Assembly: GCA_003963245.1 (NCBI GenBank)
Contig: RXJX01000030.1
Coordinates: forward strand, 1-64,000
Reading direction: 5' to 3'
DNA from: Neisseriaceae bacterium
Lineage (GTDB): Bacteria > Pseudomonadota > Gammaproteobacteria > Burkholderiales > UBA11063
Length of the DNA stretch: 64,000 nucleotides
Of this stretch, positions 46,067-55,522 are shown piece by piece (within the stretch, counting starts at the first letter, position 1; the number at the start of each line of letters is the position of its first letter). The translations under genes and the position numbers were made by a program. The notes below the pieces were generated by a model. That model did no database searches. It saw nothing but the letters and a program-made list of their open reading frames with translations, and was not told the DNA's origin.

Positions 46067-47494
46067 TTAGTCAGATTTTTTACAAAGTATCCCACTCTTG
46101 ATTTGATATACATAATCCAAATTAAGTTGCGCAACAAATTCTTCCTCATGACAAATCAGTAAATAAGCACCGGGATAATTATTTAAAATCGTCAACACAT
46201 GTTGTTTGGTTTCAATATCCAAATTATTGCTAATTTCATCTAGCAATAATAAAGCAGGCGGATTGGCAGCGATAGTGGCTAGTGATAGGCGTACTAATTC
46301 CCCGCCAGATAAATATTTACAAGGTATTAAAACTTCTTCATTCTTCCGTAATAAAAAACTATTTAGGTGATTACGGATTTCTGCTGTTGTCCATTGCGGT
46401 GCTATATTTGCAATAATGTCTACTGCAGAGAACTCTGGAGCTAAATTCGCATAATGTTGATCAAGATAGCCAATTTTGCTCGGTTCTGGCGCAATAATTT
46501 CACCTACGCTAATTAAAGATCTATCCTGCAGCAATGCCTTAAACAAACTTGATTTACCACTGCCATTTGCGCCTAAAAGCACAACTTTGTCATTTCCATT
46601 AATTTGTAAATTTACATTTTGAAGTAGTAGTTTATCTTGTTCATAAGCAATAGATACTTGATTGAGCTGAACAATGCTGCGCTTAGTTGGCTGATGAGGT
46701 AGATTAAACTGCGGAATTATTTCTTCATGTACAAAAATATCTGCTAATTGTGTTCCAATATTTTCCCGTTGTTCACGCATCTGACGTTGTTTTTGCCCAG
46801 CCGTCATTTCCGCGCGGCGAGCTTTTGCCTGTGAGGTAATTGTTGGCCATTTACGATTAACTATGCTTTTTTCACCCTGCTGGCGGCTATTTTTAGCGCG
46901 TTGCTGTTCTTGCATCAAGCTTTGGTGGCTGGTGCGCTGTTGTTGCTTTAAGTCCGCAACTTGGGCTAATAAGTTTTGTTGTTTAAGTTGTTGTTCATGA
47001 AGATAGTCACTATATTTACCGTTAAATACAGTGACTTTGCCATGATTAATATGCCATAGAGTATCAACACAGTTATTAAGTAGCTCCAAATCATGACTCA
47101 CGATAATTAAACTACCACTAAAATGTCGTAGTAATTTAATCAGACTTTTGCGATTGTATTGATCGAGATGATTGCTTGGCTCATCCAGAAGTAACACATC
47201 AGGATAACTGGCTAAAGCGTGACTAAGATTAGTGTTAAAGCGTTCGCCACCGCTTTGTGTGCTGCTATTGTCACTAAGTTGCGGCACATAGGCCGATTGC
47301 AAACCATTTTGGAGTACCACCGCATTATCGTGTATTTCTTGAGCCAGTATTTTGAGTAGTGATGATTTACCACTGCCATTGCGCCCGATAATTGCGATAC
47401 GCTCACCAGCATAGACGTTTTGACTAAAGTCAGTAACTAGCTCTTTAGCGCCAAATTGAAGAGTAAGTTCATTGATGGTAATTATTTTCTGCAT
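46067..47494 (-). CDS. ABC-F type ATPase
   Basis: A 475-residue protein with two ABC domains and no membrane helices. Domain 1 has GRNGSGKSS, signature QSGGE and LLLDEPSNHLD; domain 2 has GANGSGKSS, LSGGELVRL and LLLDEISNNLD. Between them is a charged, Gln/Arg-rich linker (about residues 190-270), as in ribosome-acting ABC-F factors. It may be a translation factor or an antibiotic-resistance ABC-F; the sequence does not decide. The second Walker B has Ile in place of the usual Pro. SD AAGGA supports ATG 47494; the frame extends to 47581 without an SD. Confidence 0.9.
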   Translation of the reverse strand: MQKIITINELTLQFGAKELVTDFSQNVYAGERIAIIGRNGSGKSSLLKILAQEIHDNAVVLQNGLQSAYVPQLSDNSSTQSGGERFNTNLSHALASYPDVLLLDEPSNHLDQYNRKSLIKLLRHFSGSLIIVSHDLELLNNCVDTLWHINHGKVTVFNGKYSDYLHEQQLKQQNLLAQVADLKQQQRTSHQSLMQEQQRAKNSRQQGEKSIVNRKWPTITSQAKARRAEMTAGQKQRQMREQRENIGTQLADIFVHEEIIPQFNLPHQPTKRSIVQLNQVSIAYEQDKLLLQNVNLQINGNDKVVLLGANGSGKSSLFKALLQDRSLISVGEIIAPEPSKIGYLDQHYANLAPEFSAVDIIANIAPQWTTAEIRNHLNSFLLRKNEEVLIPCKYLSGGELVRLSLATIAANPPALLLLDEISNNLDIETKQHVLTILNNYPGAYLLICHEEEFVAQLNLDYVYQIKSGILCKKSD

Positions 47495-47806
47495 AATTAA
47501 TCCTTCCGCAATAGAAATGACTATTGCAAGGTTATACCATCTTAATTGCATAAATTTATACTGCTTTAGGTTAGTGCGCAAATATGTAGCAATCGATAAT
47601 TTATAGCAAAAACAGATGGCTATAATAATTTAAGTAAAATAGGGGAGCGGTGAGTTTATTTCACCAAGTGATATCAAGCCGTTATTAAAGGTTTGAAACT
47701 AGTTGAATGCAGCGGTGTTCAATGTAGCACCTGTGAAAAATTGAGAGAACGCTATTGTAGTCTTTTATAGACGATGTTGTCAATTTGATTTATTTATATT
47801 ATGAGT

Positions 47807-47833
47807 AAAGTCAGGCAATCAATGCCTGACTTT
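47807..47833. terminator. Terminator hairpin after rluB
   Basis: Perfect 11-bp stem AAAGTCAGGCA/TGCCTGACTTT with a five-base loop, starting 12 bases past the rluB stop. Confidence 0.8.
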
Positions 47834-47844
47834 ATCGTCAAAAA

Positions 47845-48861
47845 TTAACGTTCAGTACCTGCGACAGTTAAACCAAAGCTTTGCATAACTTTGGCAACTT
47901 CAATCTCATTAAGTTCGTAATAATTGCCGCGTTTTAAGCGTGGTGGTAAGTCAATTGGTCCAAAACGAGTACGCATTAGACGGCTAACTGTTAGTTGGAA
48001 ATGTTCAAACATGCGGCGAACCTCGCGGTTGCGCCCTTCCATTAACAATACTTTATACCAATGATTCTTGGCGTCACTATCCTGAATCTCCATCTTGATT
48101 AAATCTTTAAAGCTAGCCTTACCATCTTCCAGCATGATTCCGCTTTTTAATTCTTTAATCTGATCAGAGGTTAATGGATCACCATAAATCCGTACCGCAT
48201 ATTCACGCTCAACTCCATAGCGTGGATGCATAAAACGATTTGCTAATTCACCAGATGTTGTAAAAATCAATAAGCCGCTGGTATTATAATCCAGCCGTCC
48301 GATTGCTAAAAAACGACGATTATTCAATAACGGAATTCGATCATAAACGGTATCACGTCCTTCAGGATCGCTGCGTGAAACTAATTCGCCTTCGGGTTTA
48401 TGATAGACAATAATCCGTGCTAAACGATCCTGCCATTTGATTCTGATTGGGCGTCCCAACACTTCAACTCTATCATGCATAACAATTTGTTGACCAAGTT
48501 CGGCAAGTTTACCATTAACCGTGACTTTTCCTTGTGTAATTAAGTTGTCACACTCACGGCGTGATGCAACTCCAGACATTGCTAGTGCTTTGGAGATTCG
48601 TTCACTGTGTCCGGTTTTGGGGTCAATGCGTTCTTCACGGATACGTTGCGAGGTGATCTTTTCTTGTTGATTTTGGCGGTGCAATTTTACACGTTTGGCA
48701 TTGCTGCGCTCAACCCGTTGAAATGATGCAGGTTTACCTTCGCTGTTTTTAGCTGTAGTTGTGTCAGTCGTGCTGTTCTTTCGTGTTGTTGATTTAGCAT
48801 TGCGCGGTTTCGGAGCTTCAGTCATCATTTCCTGAAGTTTTTTCTTAATATTAAATTTCAC
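47845..48861 (-). CDS. rluB: 23S rRNA pseudouridine synthase RluB
   Basis: A 338-residue RsuA-family pseudouridine synthase. A basic, low-complexity N-terminal tail (~85 residues) precedes an S4 RNA-binding domain ([20 protein letters not shown]) and the catalytic domain with [14 protein letters not shown], whose Asp is the nucleophile. The late [14 protein letters not shown] is standard. It modifies U2605 of 23S rRNA in E. coli. The gene is alone, followed by a strong hairpin. Confidence 0.93.
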   Translation of the reverse strand: MKFNIKKKLQEMMTEAPKPRNAKSTTRKNSTTDTTTAKNSEGKPASFQRVERSNAKRVKLHRQNQQEKITSQRIREERIDPKTGHSERISKALAMSGVASRRECDNLITQGKVTVNGKLAELGQQIVMHDRVEVLGRPIRIKWQDRLARIIVYHKPEGELVSRSDPEGRDTVYDRIPLLNNRRFLAIGRLDYNTSGLLIFTTSGELANRFMHPRYGVEREYAVRIYGDPLTSDQIKELKSGIMLEDGKASFKDLIKMEIQDSDAKNHWYKVLLMEGRNREVRRMFEHFQLTVSRLMRTRFGPIDLPPRLKRGNYYELNEIEVAKVMQSFGLTVAGTER

Positions 48862-48930
48862 GCACTTGTTCTTTCTAAAATAATCTATTGACAGGCAGTA
48901 TTATACTCTATCCTCATGTTCTTCTTTCAA

Positions 48931-49809
48931 TTAAGGAATTTCAACCCCAGTATAAGCGCTCCATAATGCAAACCACTCATCGCGATTAAGATGTACTTTT
49001 TGCGCATTTAACAGCTGCGTAATACGTTCAATTTTTCCACTGCCAAGTAAGATTCTTAGTTTTGCTGGATGTGTCAGTAACCACGCGATCGCAATTATTT
49101 CTGGAGTGCTCTCATATTTGCTTGCGATATTTTCTAAAGTACGCCAAACCCGTAAAGATGTAGAATTTGTCTGGTCAGATAATCTACCTCCAGCTAGCGG
49201 AGACCAAACTTGTGGGCGCATTTTTATTTTCTGACAAAAATCGAGATTTTGGTTAACGAAATGCTCGTGACAAACTACCGAAGCTTCTATTTGGTTGGTA
49301 ATTAGCGGAAAATCAAGTCTGGACTGTAATAACTCAAATTGCATTGGAGTAAAATTAGATACGCCAAAATTAAGTACTTTGCCACTTGCTTTGAGTAACA
49401 TAAAAGCTTCGGCAACCTCATCAGCATTCATTAATGGATCTGGGCGGTGGATCAATAATAAATCTAGATATCCTGCTTGTAAGTTCTGAATTGAGCGATC
49501 AGTTGCTGCGATAATATGCGCTTTACTGGTGTCATAGATATGGGTTTTATGCTCAGGAAACTTATCTGAAACTAGTTTTATTCCACATTTAGAGGTAAGT
49601 TTAATTTTCTTGCGTAAGCTTGGATCTTCAGCAAGTAGTTTGCCAAAAATAGCTTCACAACTGTAATTACCGTAAATGTCAGCGTGGTCAAATTCATTAA
49701 TACCAATATCCAGAAGCTGATCGACAAGCCGACGAAGTTCATGAGTAGAATAGTTCCATTCATTTAGGCGCCAGCAGCCAAAAATAAAATTATCATTGAG
49801 ATTCTGCAT
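48931..49809 (-). CDS. Aldo/keto reductase (YdhF-like)
   Basis: A 292-residue AKR. The catalytic tetrad is visible: Asp and Tyr in FDHADIYGNY, Lys in KLTSKCGI, and His in LLLIHRPDPL. GVSNFTPMQFELLQ and the C-terminal LGSGKIERI (NADPH binding) complete the fold. The closest known type is E. coli YdhF. The natural substrate is not known. Divergent from the structured-RNA promoter at 49872. Confidence 0.9.
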   Translation of the reverse strand: MQNLNDNFIFGCWRLNEWNYSTHELRRLVDQLLDIGINEFDHADIYGNYSCEAIFGKLLAEDPSLRKKIKLTSKCGIKLVSDKFPEHKTHIYDTSKAHIIAATDRSIQNLQAGYLDLLLIHRPDPLMNADEVAEAFMLLKASGKVLNFGVSNFTPMQFELLQSRLDFPLITNQIEASVVCHEHFVNQNLDFCQKIKMRPQVWSPLAGGRLSDQTNSTSLRVWRTLENIASKYESTPEIIAIAWLLTHPAKLRILLGSGKIERITQLLNAQKVHLNRDEWFALWSAYTGVEIP

Positions 49810-49871
49810 TATATATTCCTCTAACTTATTGTCTTGTTTGATTTCAGTGTGTCAAAGATTATTCTTTAGGC

Positions 49872-49900
49872 TTGACATTACACTGTAAGGTTGGTACAAT
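49872..49900 (+). promoter_or_regulatory. Near-consensus promoter of the structured leader
   Basis: Perfect TTGACA (49872-49877), 17-base spacer, TACAAT (49895-49900). Confidence 0.8.
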
Positions 49901-49905
49901 ATCGC

Positions 49906-50115
49906 ATTCTTACGTTGTTAGGCGCAAGAATATTTCATTTTTAATTCCTCAAAGATACCTCGTAGCAAAATGCGGGGTGTTTTCAGCCTATCCGCTATAA
50001 CATATTTACAGCGGGCTTAGAAAATTTGGATTCACAACTGAGATATATTTTAAATCTGCAATGTGCAAAAGCACCTTGTTTAGCTATTGTAATATAGCGC
50101 GCCTAACAATAACTT
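49906..50115 (+). ncRNA. Structured leader RNA of unknown class
   Basis: About 210 transcribed bases closed by a long-range stem: TTGTTAGGCGC (49915-49925) pairs with GCGCCTAACAA (50099-50109). Inside are at least three hairpins: ACCTCG/CGGGGT-based (about 49957-49979), AGCC..CCGCT/AGCGG..GCT (about 49984-50017) and GTGC-AAAA-GCAC (about 50063-50074). The closing stem ends 16 bases before the SD of the small membrane-protein gene. This shape, a closed multi-branch junction just before an SD, is riboswitch-like, but I match no known class by eye. An independent sRNA is the alternative. Confidence 0.55.
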
Positions 50116-50135
50116 TAATTATATTGGAGGAACCT

Positions 50136-50315
50136 ATGATGTTATTCATAAAGTTCGCGGCATCTGTTGTGGCATTAACTGCATTATTGCGCGCGTTGTT
50201 AAATTTTAGTCATCTTGGCTATAAATTATTACGTAGATTTATTAAATTTATTTCACAAAAGCAACAAAGTCCGGTAGATGAGTTGTGTCATTGTGGCTCA
50301 TCACATAATCTGTAA
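50136..50315 (+). CDS. Small membrane protein, 59 aa
   Basis: ATG 50136 has a very strong SD (GGAGGA, 50126-50131). The 59-residue product has one hydrophobic segment (MMLFIKFAASVVALTALLRAL), a basic stretch (YKLLRRFIKFISQ) and a terminal CHCGSSHNL. The single helix with positive residues after it suggests an inner-membrane peptide. Function is unknown; the structured leader upstream implies that its expression is regulated. Confidence 0.7.
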   Translation: MMLFIKFAASVVALTALLRALLNFSHLGYKLLRRFIKFISQKQQSPVDELCHCGSSHNL

Positions 50316-50371
50316 GCAGTCTGGATAAGTAAGATAATTCTACGTTAAGTTATTTTATTAATTATGATTGA

Positions 50372-51349
50372 TCAGTGCTGGAGTAATTCCATCAATTCCA
50401 GCCATGATTTTTTCCGCCAAAACTTCCATAAGTCTGAACTTCGCAAACTTAAACGCCAACTATTTTCAACCCCTGGAATAATAATATTAATCAGCATGAT
50501 TTTTCGCTTAGACAAGAGTGTAACTAATCTTGATGCCAGTTCTTGTTCTAACTGATTAATTTGTTGAACCCAAGCAAAACTATCGCGATAACGAGCTGCA
50601 AAATAACCGTTTGGAATAACTAAAGTTGTTAACAATGCATTAGTTTGAGTTATTTCATCGAGTTGTTGCTTCATTTGCTGACTAAAGCTAATTAACTGCT
50701 GCCCTGCAATATTTAAATTTGGCTTGTGCTTATTCCAAAACCATACACTATTTACTTGCATCAATCCCTCGTCCTGACGTTGCTGATTGAGGGGTAGATT
50801 AAATAATAACATTTGGATTTCATTTAGAATTTTGTGTAATTGCAGTCGTGATTTGCCATGCGGCAGAAAATCATCGATATTTTCTCCGACAATATCAATA
50901 ATTGGATAACTGGTTAAATCCTCCAGCTCCAAGTTAGTTCCCAGCAGCCATAAATCATCTTCAAGGAGGTATAGCTTTAGTTCTCCGCCAAAATGTCGAT
51001 TAATCGCACTAATGATAATTTCGGCTTCGTCTGTATTCAATTGTAGCAGCTCTGCTTCCGCAATTAATAGGCGATCACGGTCTGCCCGCAAATGAGTTGG
51101 TTCAACCATTAAAAATGAGCTGTATTCAGAATGAACCTTTAATTTTTTGGCATAGCTTTGTGCTAAAAGTCCTGCGCTATAATCATAATCGCCATATACA
51201 AAGTCACTATAGTGAAAATTAATTTTATTTAATGTAGCTTTAGTACAGAGATTACTTAGGTTGGGAATATCTAATTGTGTTATTAAATATTCATAATCAG
51301 CAATTTCCGGCCATACTATACCGGGTAAAACCAAATTTAATTCGCGCAT
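50372..51349 (-). CDS. Betaproteobacterial phosphoglycerate-mutase-like protein
   Basis: A 325-residue protein of the family usually labelled 'phosphoglycerate mutase' or regulatory protein in betaproteobacteria. Recognised blocks: NLVLPGIVWPE at the start, EPTHLRADRDRLLIA, the segment HKILNEIQMLLFNLPLNQQR, and VNSVWFWN. Real mutase activity is not demonstrated. It overlaps the end of dapF by 13 bases. Its presence supports a betaproteobacterial origin. Confidence 0.78.
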   Translation of the reverse strand: MRELNLVLPGIVWPEIADYEYLITQLDIPNLSNLCTKATLNKINFHYSDFVYGDYDYSAGLLAQSYAKKLKVHSEYSSFLMVEPTHLRADRDRLLIAEAELLQLNTDEAEIIISAINRHFGGELKLYLLEDDLWLLGTNLELEDLTSYPIIDIVGENIDDFLPHGKSRLQLHKILNEIQMLLFNLPLNQQRQDEGLMQVNSVWFWNKHKPNLNIAGQQLISFSQQMKQQLDEITQTNALLTTLVIPNGYFAARYRDSFAWVQQINQLEQELASRLVTLLSKRKIMLINIIIPGVENSWRLSLRSSDLWKFWRKKSWLELMELLQH

Positions 51350-52179
51350 AATTCTATCGTACCATTAAATACTTCGACTGCAGCACCACGCATCAATAGA
51401 TTCTCTCTGCTCCAGTCAATGTTTAATTCACCGCCGTCCATTTGGACTGTTAGCGTGCTGTGAACTAAATTCTGTTTAATCAACGCTGCTGCACTGGCAC
51501 ATGCCCCGCTGCCACAAGCCAAGGTAAAGCCACAGCCGCGCTCATAAGTACGTAGTTTAATTAAGCTGTTATCTACAATATAGACAAAGTTTACATTTAC
51601 GCTTTCAGGAAAATAGCTCGCTTGCTGTAAGGTTTGTGCAATGGTTTGGAGGTAGTTGTCATCCTCTAGTAATTGCGGATTAAGTAAATTTATTACCGCA
51701 TGCGGATTTCCCATTGATAAAGCGCTAAATTTTAACGTTTGATGGTTAATTTCTAGTTGGTACTGTCCAGTTTGCGGTAAGAGCAGGGGAATATGTCCTA
51801 CCCTAAACTCAGGAACTCCCATATCAACTTCAATTAATTCAGGGGTAATTAATTGCCCACTAATAATCCGAGAAGTCGTTTGAAGTTTAATTTGTTTTTT
51901 TGTAGTTAAACCATGATCAACAACGTAGCGAATAAAGCAGCGTGCACCATTGCCACACTGTCCGGCAATACTACCATCGCTATTAAATATTTTGTAGTAA
52001 AAATCACTTGTCCCATCATCAGCCGGATCAATTATCAAAATCTGATCGCAGCCGATACCAAATTTACGGTCACCAATAAATTTAATTTCTGAGGCAGTAA
52101 AGTTATGTTGTAATTGCAGATTATTGATGATGACAAAATCATTTCCCAATCCGTGCATTTTGCTAAAATCTAGTTTCAT
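51337..52179 (-). CDS. dapF: Diaminopimelate epimerase
   Basis: A 280-residue enzyme converting LL- to meso-diaminopimelate for lysine and peptidoglycan. The two catalytic cysteines lie in GQCGNGARCF (about residue 75) and TLACGSGACASAA (about 219). The start MKLDFSKMHGLGNDFVII is standard. It overlaps the upstream antiporter gene by 4 bases (ATGA) and the downstream gene by 13, a tight three-gene operon. Confidence 0.97.
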   Translation of the reverse strand: MKLDFSKMHGLGNDFVIINNLQLQHNFTASEIKFIGDRKFGIGCDQILIIDPADDGTSDFYYKIFNSDGSIAGQCGNGARCFIRYVVDHGLTTKKQIKLQTTSRIISGQLITPELIEVDMGVPEFRVGHIPLLLPQTGQYQLEINHQTLKFSALSMGNPHAVINLLNPQLLEDDNYLQTIAQTLQQASYFPESVNVNFVYIVDNSLIKLRTYERGCGFTLACGSGACASAAALIKQNLVHSTLTVQMDGGELNIDWSRENLLMRGAAVEVFNGTIELCAN

Positions 52180-53534
52180 TTTAAACCTCGCTTCACAATC
52201 AACTGCAGTACAAACGGTGTGATTACTGAAGTTACTACCACCATTAGTAAGACTGCTGCAAAAATATTTTCATTAAAAACACCTAATTGGCGACCAGTTA
52301 AAGCAAAAATTAAACCAATTTCTCCACGTGGTACCATACCAAAACCAACAATCCAGCGATTAATTGTTTTCGGTAAAAGGATTCCGCAACCAGCTTTACC
52401 AGCAATTGCGACTAGACTTAACCAAAATCCTGCCTGTAAAGTTTGCCAATTGGCAACTTGAATTAGATCAACTTGCATCCCGGCATAAACAAAAAATATT
52501 GGCACAAAAATATAATTAAGTGGCTTAACCAGCTCAATCAAGCGATTATGCTGATGCTCGGTAAGAATATGGTTTTGAATAATATGGTTGGCATATTCAC
52601 TCTCACTATTGTTTTTGATTTCTAATATTCTTGTGTACCAAAAAGGCTGTTTGCTATTACGGAAAATTATCTCATCCAGAATTAATCCAGCCACGAATGC
52701 CCCGATAATTGCAGCCAAACCAATTGCTTGTGCAAGCCATGCCCAAAGTAAGCAGAAGGCAACCAGAATGCCTACTACCATTGACTCCTCATTGCTGATT
52801 TTTAGTATCCAGCCAATTATTCTGGGAGTTAATTTTCGAGTGACAACAAGTGCTAAGATAAAGAAAATACTTACATTTAATAAAATGTGTCCGACTGACA
52901 TAAAATCCATTTTACCTGCGATAACCAGACCAGAAACAAAAGCCAAGATAATCAGACCTAAGATATCATCAATAATAGAGGCTGCTAGAACAATTTGACA
53001 TGCTGGATTACGTAAAATACCTAAATCTTTAAACACTCGCACCGAAATTCCGGTTGAGGTTGCAGCAAGTGTTGCACCGAGAAACAGATTAAGTTTAATA
53101 TCCTGACTGCCAAAAATATACTCTGCTACCAACCATGTTCCCAAAGTAAACGGTAATATTATCCCAATAATTGCAGTTACTACGCCATGGCGACCAATTG
53201 AGACTAATTCTTTAAGACTGGACTCCAAACCTATTTCAAATAATAATAATATGCTACCAATTTCTGCCAGTAATCGAATTATTGGATTAGTAATTAATTC
53301 AGCCCAGAATCCAACTTGATAATGCCCAAGTACAGCAATAAACATTCCTAAAGTTAACTCTCCAAGCACTGTTGGTAATCCAACTTTTTGTACGACCCAG
53401 CTAAGACAAGCGCCTCCGATAATTAATGCTAACCCCAGCAGGATATAACCTTGCTCTGCATTGTGAGCTGACTGAGCAAATGCAGCAATTGGCATAACCC
53501 CCAGTAATACAAATAGATAACGCCATAAAAACAT
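52176..53534 (-). CDS. CPA2-type cation:proton antiporter
   Basis: A 452-residue KefB/NapA-like exchanger with an apparent signal-like first helix and about 12 further membrane helices. Conserved blocks: GLPTVLGELTLGMFI, LLFEIGLESSLKEL, ATSTGISVRVFKDLG, AASIIDDILGLIILAF (the two acidic residues) and GMVPRGEIGLIFAL. No TrkA-N domain is attached. It exchanges Na+ or K+ for H+. ATG 53534 is chosen for SD AAGGA; the in-frame TTG at 53549 contains that SD. Confidence 0.9.
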   Translation of the reverse strand: MFLWRYLFVLLGVMPIAAFAQSAHNAEQGYILLGLALIIGGACLSWVVQKVGLPTVLGELTLGMFIAVLGHYQVGFWAELITNPIIRLLAEIGSILLLFEIGLESSLKELVSIGRHGVVTAIIGIILPFTLGTWLVAEYIFGSQDIKLNLFLGATLAATSTGISVRVFKDLGILRNPACQIVLAASIIDDILGLIILAFVSGLVIAGKMDFMSVGHILLNVSIFFILALVVTRKLTPRIIGWILKISNEESMVVGILVAFCLLWAWLAQAIGLAAIIGAFVAGLILDEIIFRNSKQPFWYTRILEIKNNSESEYANHIIQNHILTEHQHNRLIELVKPLNYIFVPIFFVYAGMQVDLIQVANWQTLQAGFWLSLVAIAGKAGCGILLPKTINRWIVGFGMVPRGEIGLIFALTGRQLGVFNENIFAAVLLMVVVTSVITPFVLQLIVKRGLK

Positions 53535-53671
53535 AGATTGTCCTTGCAAAACAGTCCTCTATTATACATGAGAGTATTTAAAAATATTATCTTTTACCTA
53601 GCATATAAGTGCTAAAATAGCGTAATTGTGATACATTTTTGTTAATACTGTTAACGTAGGTAGGATTTAAT

Positions 53672-55426
53672 ATGTTTAAACCAGGTCAAAACTTTGAAGA
53701 GCTTTTTAGTCAGATTGCTAATGCCAATCAATCGTGGTTCCAAAATTTACTGAATCATTCGGGACACGATGCGGCAAATAAGCCGACTAATCCTTTTTTG
53801 GATATGTATCAGAAATTCTTTGATCATACCCAAAGCTACTTAACGTCACAAAATCAGTTCTATCAAGAGCAACTTGCGATGTGGAGTAAATTTTGTGATA
53901 TTAATCAGGCATCGGTTGAAGCTGAGCAAAAAAAACCTGCTGATCGTCGCTTTGCTGACCCAGATTGGGAAAAGAACCCGTTTTTTTCATATTTAAAACA
54001 AAGCTATCTTAGTGTATCAAAACAGTTATTTGATTTTGTTAGTAAGTCAGATATGGACGAAGAAACTAAGTTCCGGATGGAATTTTTTATGCGTCAATAC
54101 ATTGATGCTATTTCGCCAAGTAATTTTGCGTTGACTAATCCTGAAGTTGTTAAGACAATGATTGATACTCACGGTAAGTCTCTGGCTGATGGTATGCGTA
54201 ATATGATGGATGACGTTCAAAATGGTTATATTACGATGACTGATGAAACTCAGTTTGAAGTTGGTGGTAATCTTGCTTCAACAGCTGGGGCGGTGGTTTT
54301 TCGTAATGAATTGATTGAGCTGATTCAATATACGCCAACTGGTGACAAAGTATATGAAACACCGTTATTAATTGTGCCACCATGTATCAACAAATACTAT
54401 ATCTTGGATTTACAAGAAAGTAACTCAATGGTTAAATATCTGGTTGACCAAGGTTACAATGTGTTCCTAGTATCTTGGAAATCAGCAGATCGCTCAATTA
54501 AGAGCTTCCGTTGGGAAGAGTATGCAAATCTAGGTGTAATTGCAGCACTAGATTCAGTGCGTAAAATCACCAATAAAGAAAAAATAAATACGCTTGGTTA
54601 TTGCGTTGGTGGAATTATTCTGACGACTGCGGCTGTTTTACTGAAACAGCGTGGTTTGGATTGGATTAACAGTATGGGGCATATGACTACAATGTTGGAT
54701 CATACTGAGCCTGGTGATATTAAAGCCTTCCTTGACCGTGATTTGATGAAATTGCGTGAAGCTAAGAAACACACTGGTGGAGTTATGTCAGGACGCATTA
54801 TTTCACAAACCTTCTCTGCGTTACGTGCCAATGAATTAGTGTGGAATTATTGGGTAAATAATTACTTATTAGGTAAAACACCACAAAAATTTGACTTGTT
54901 ATATTGGAATAATGATACGGTAGATTTACCAGTGCCGATGCATTCAGTTTTAATGGAACGCTTATATCTAGATAATGCTTTGGTTAAGGGTGAGTTCTTT
55001 GTTGATGGACATAAAATTGATTTAAGTATTCTTGACTTCCCGATTTACTTATTCGCAGCACAAAAAGATCATATCGTGCCATGGACATCGGCTTATAAAT
55101 CAACATGGTATTTGAAGAGTCCTAATATCCGCTTTGTTCTTGGTGCTTCTGGGCATACTGCTGGTGTAGTTAATCCGGTAACTACTGATAAGCGTAACTA
55201 TTGGGTTAATGATCAACTGGTTGAAGATCCGGCAGCTTGGTTCCATAACGCGACTGAAATGCCTGGCAGCTGGTGGAAAGACATGAATCAATGGTATGCT
55301 GCGTTATCTGGTAAGCAAGTTAAAGCACCAAAATTGGGTAGTAAAGACTTTCCAGAATTAGAAGTTGCACCAGGTGGTTATGTTAAAGCGCGAGCATTAT
55401 CAATCATTGAAGCAGAAACCGCATAA
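53672..55426 (+). CDS. phaC: Class I poly(3-hydroxyalkanoate) synthase
   Basis: A 584-residue PHA synthase. The lipase-like box has Cys as nucleophile (GYCVGG, about residue 310), with Asp in QKDHIVPW (~467) and His in GHTAG (~495). The N-terminal domain and length match class I (no PhaE or PhaR needed). It polymerises (R)-3-hydroxyacyl-CoA into storage granules. The thiolase gene follows 96 bases later in the same direction; no phaB is in the cluster. Confidence 0.95.
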   Translation: MFKPGQNFEELFSQIANANQSWFQNLLNHSGHDAANKPTNPFLDMYQKFFDHTQSYLTSQNQFYQEQLAMWSKFCDINQASVEAEQKKPADRRFADPDWEKNPFFSYLKQSYLSVSKQLFDFVSKSDMDEETKFRMEFFMRQYIDAISPSNFALTNPEVVKTMIDTHGKSLADGMRNMMDDVQNGYITMTDETQFEVGGNLASTAGAVVFRNELIELIQYTPTGDKVYETPLLIVPPCINKYYILDLQESNSMVKYLVDQGYNVFLVSWKSADRSIKSFRWEEYANLGVIAALDSVRKITNKEKINTLGYCVGGIILTTAAVLLKQRGLDWINSMGHMTTMLDHTEPGDIKAFLDRDLMKLREAKKHTGGVMSGRIISQTFSALRANELVWNYWVNNYLLGKTPQKFDLLYWNNDTVDLPVPMHSVLMERLYLDNALVKGEFFVDGHKIDLSILDFPIYLFAAQKDHIVPWTSAYKSTWYLKSPNIRFVLGASGHTAGVVNPVTTDKRNYWVNDQLVEDPAAWFHNATEMPGSWWKDMNQWYAALSGKQVKAPKLGSKDFPELEVAPGGYVKARALSIIEAETA

Positions 55427-55522
55427 TAAGCCGTCTGTTTAGTTCTTGATTCTTATTCTAAGAACTAAGTAATTGCTTGTGTGTATAGTGAGAATTTTTT
55501 AACTTTTAAAAGGGATGTGAAT

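Noticed and set aside
49906..50115. 6S RNA
   Set aside because: Size and long closing stem fit, but there is no large single internal bubble with conserved flanks, and the RNA runs straight into an SD and gene. I keep it as an unknown structured leader.
49906..50115. TPP riboswitch
   Set aside because: A GGGGTG and a CTGAGA occur, but in the wrong order and spacing for the thi-box core.
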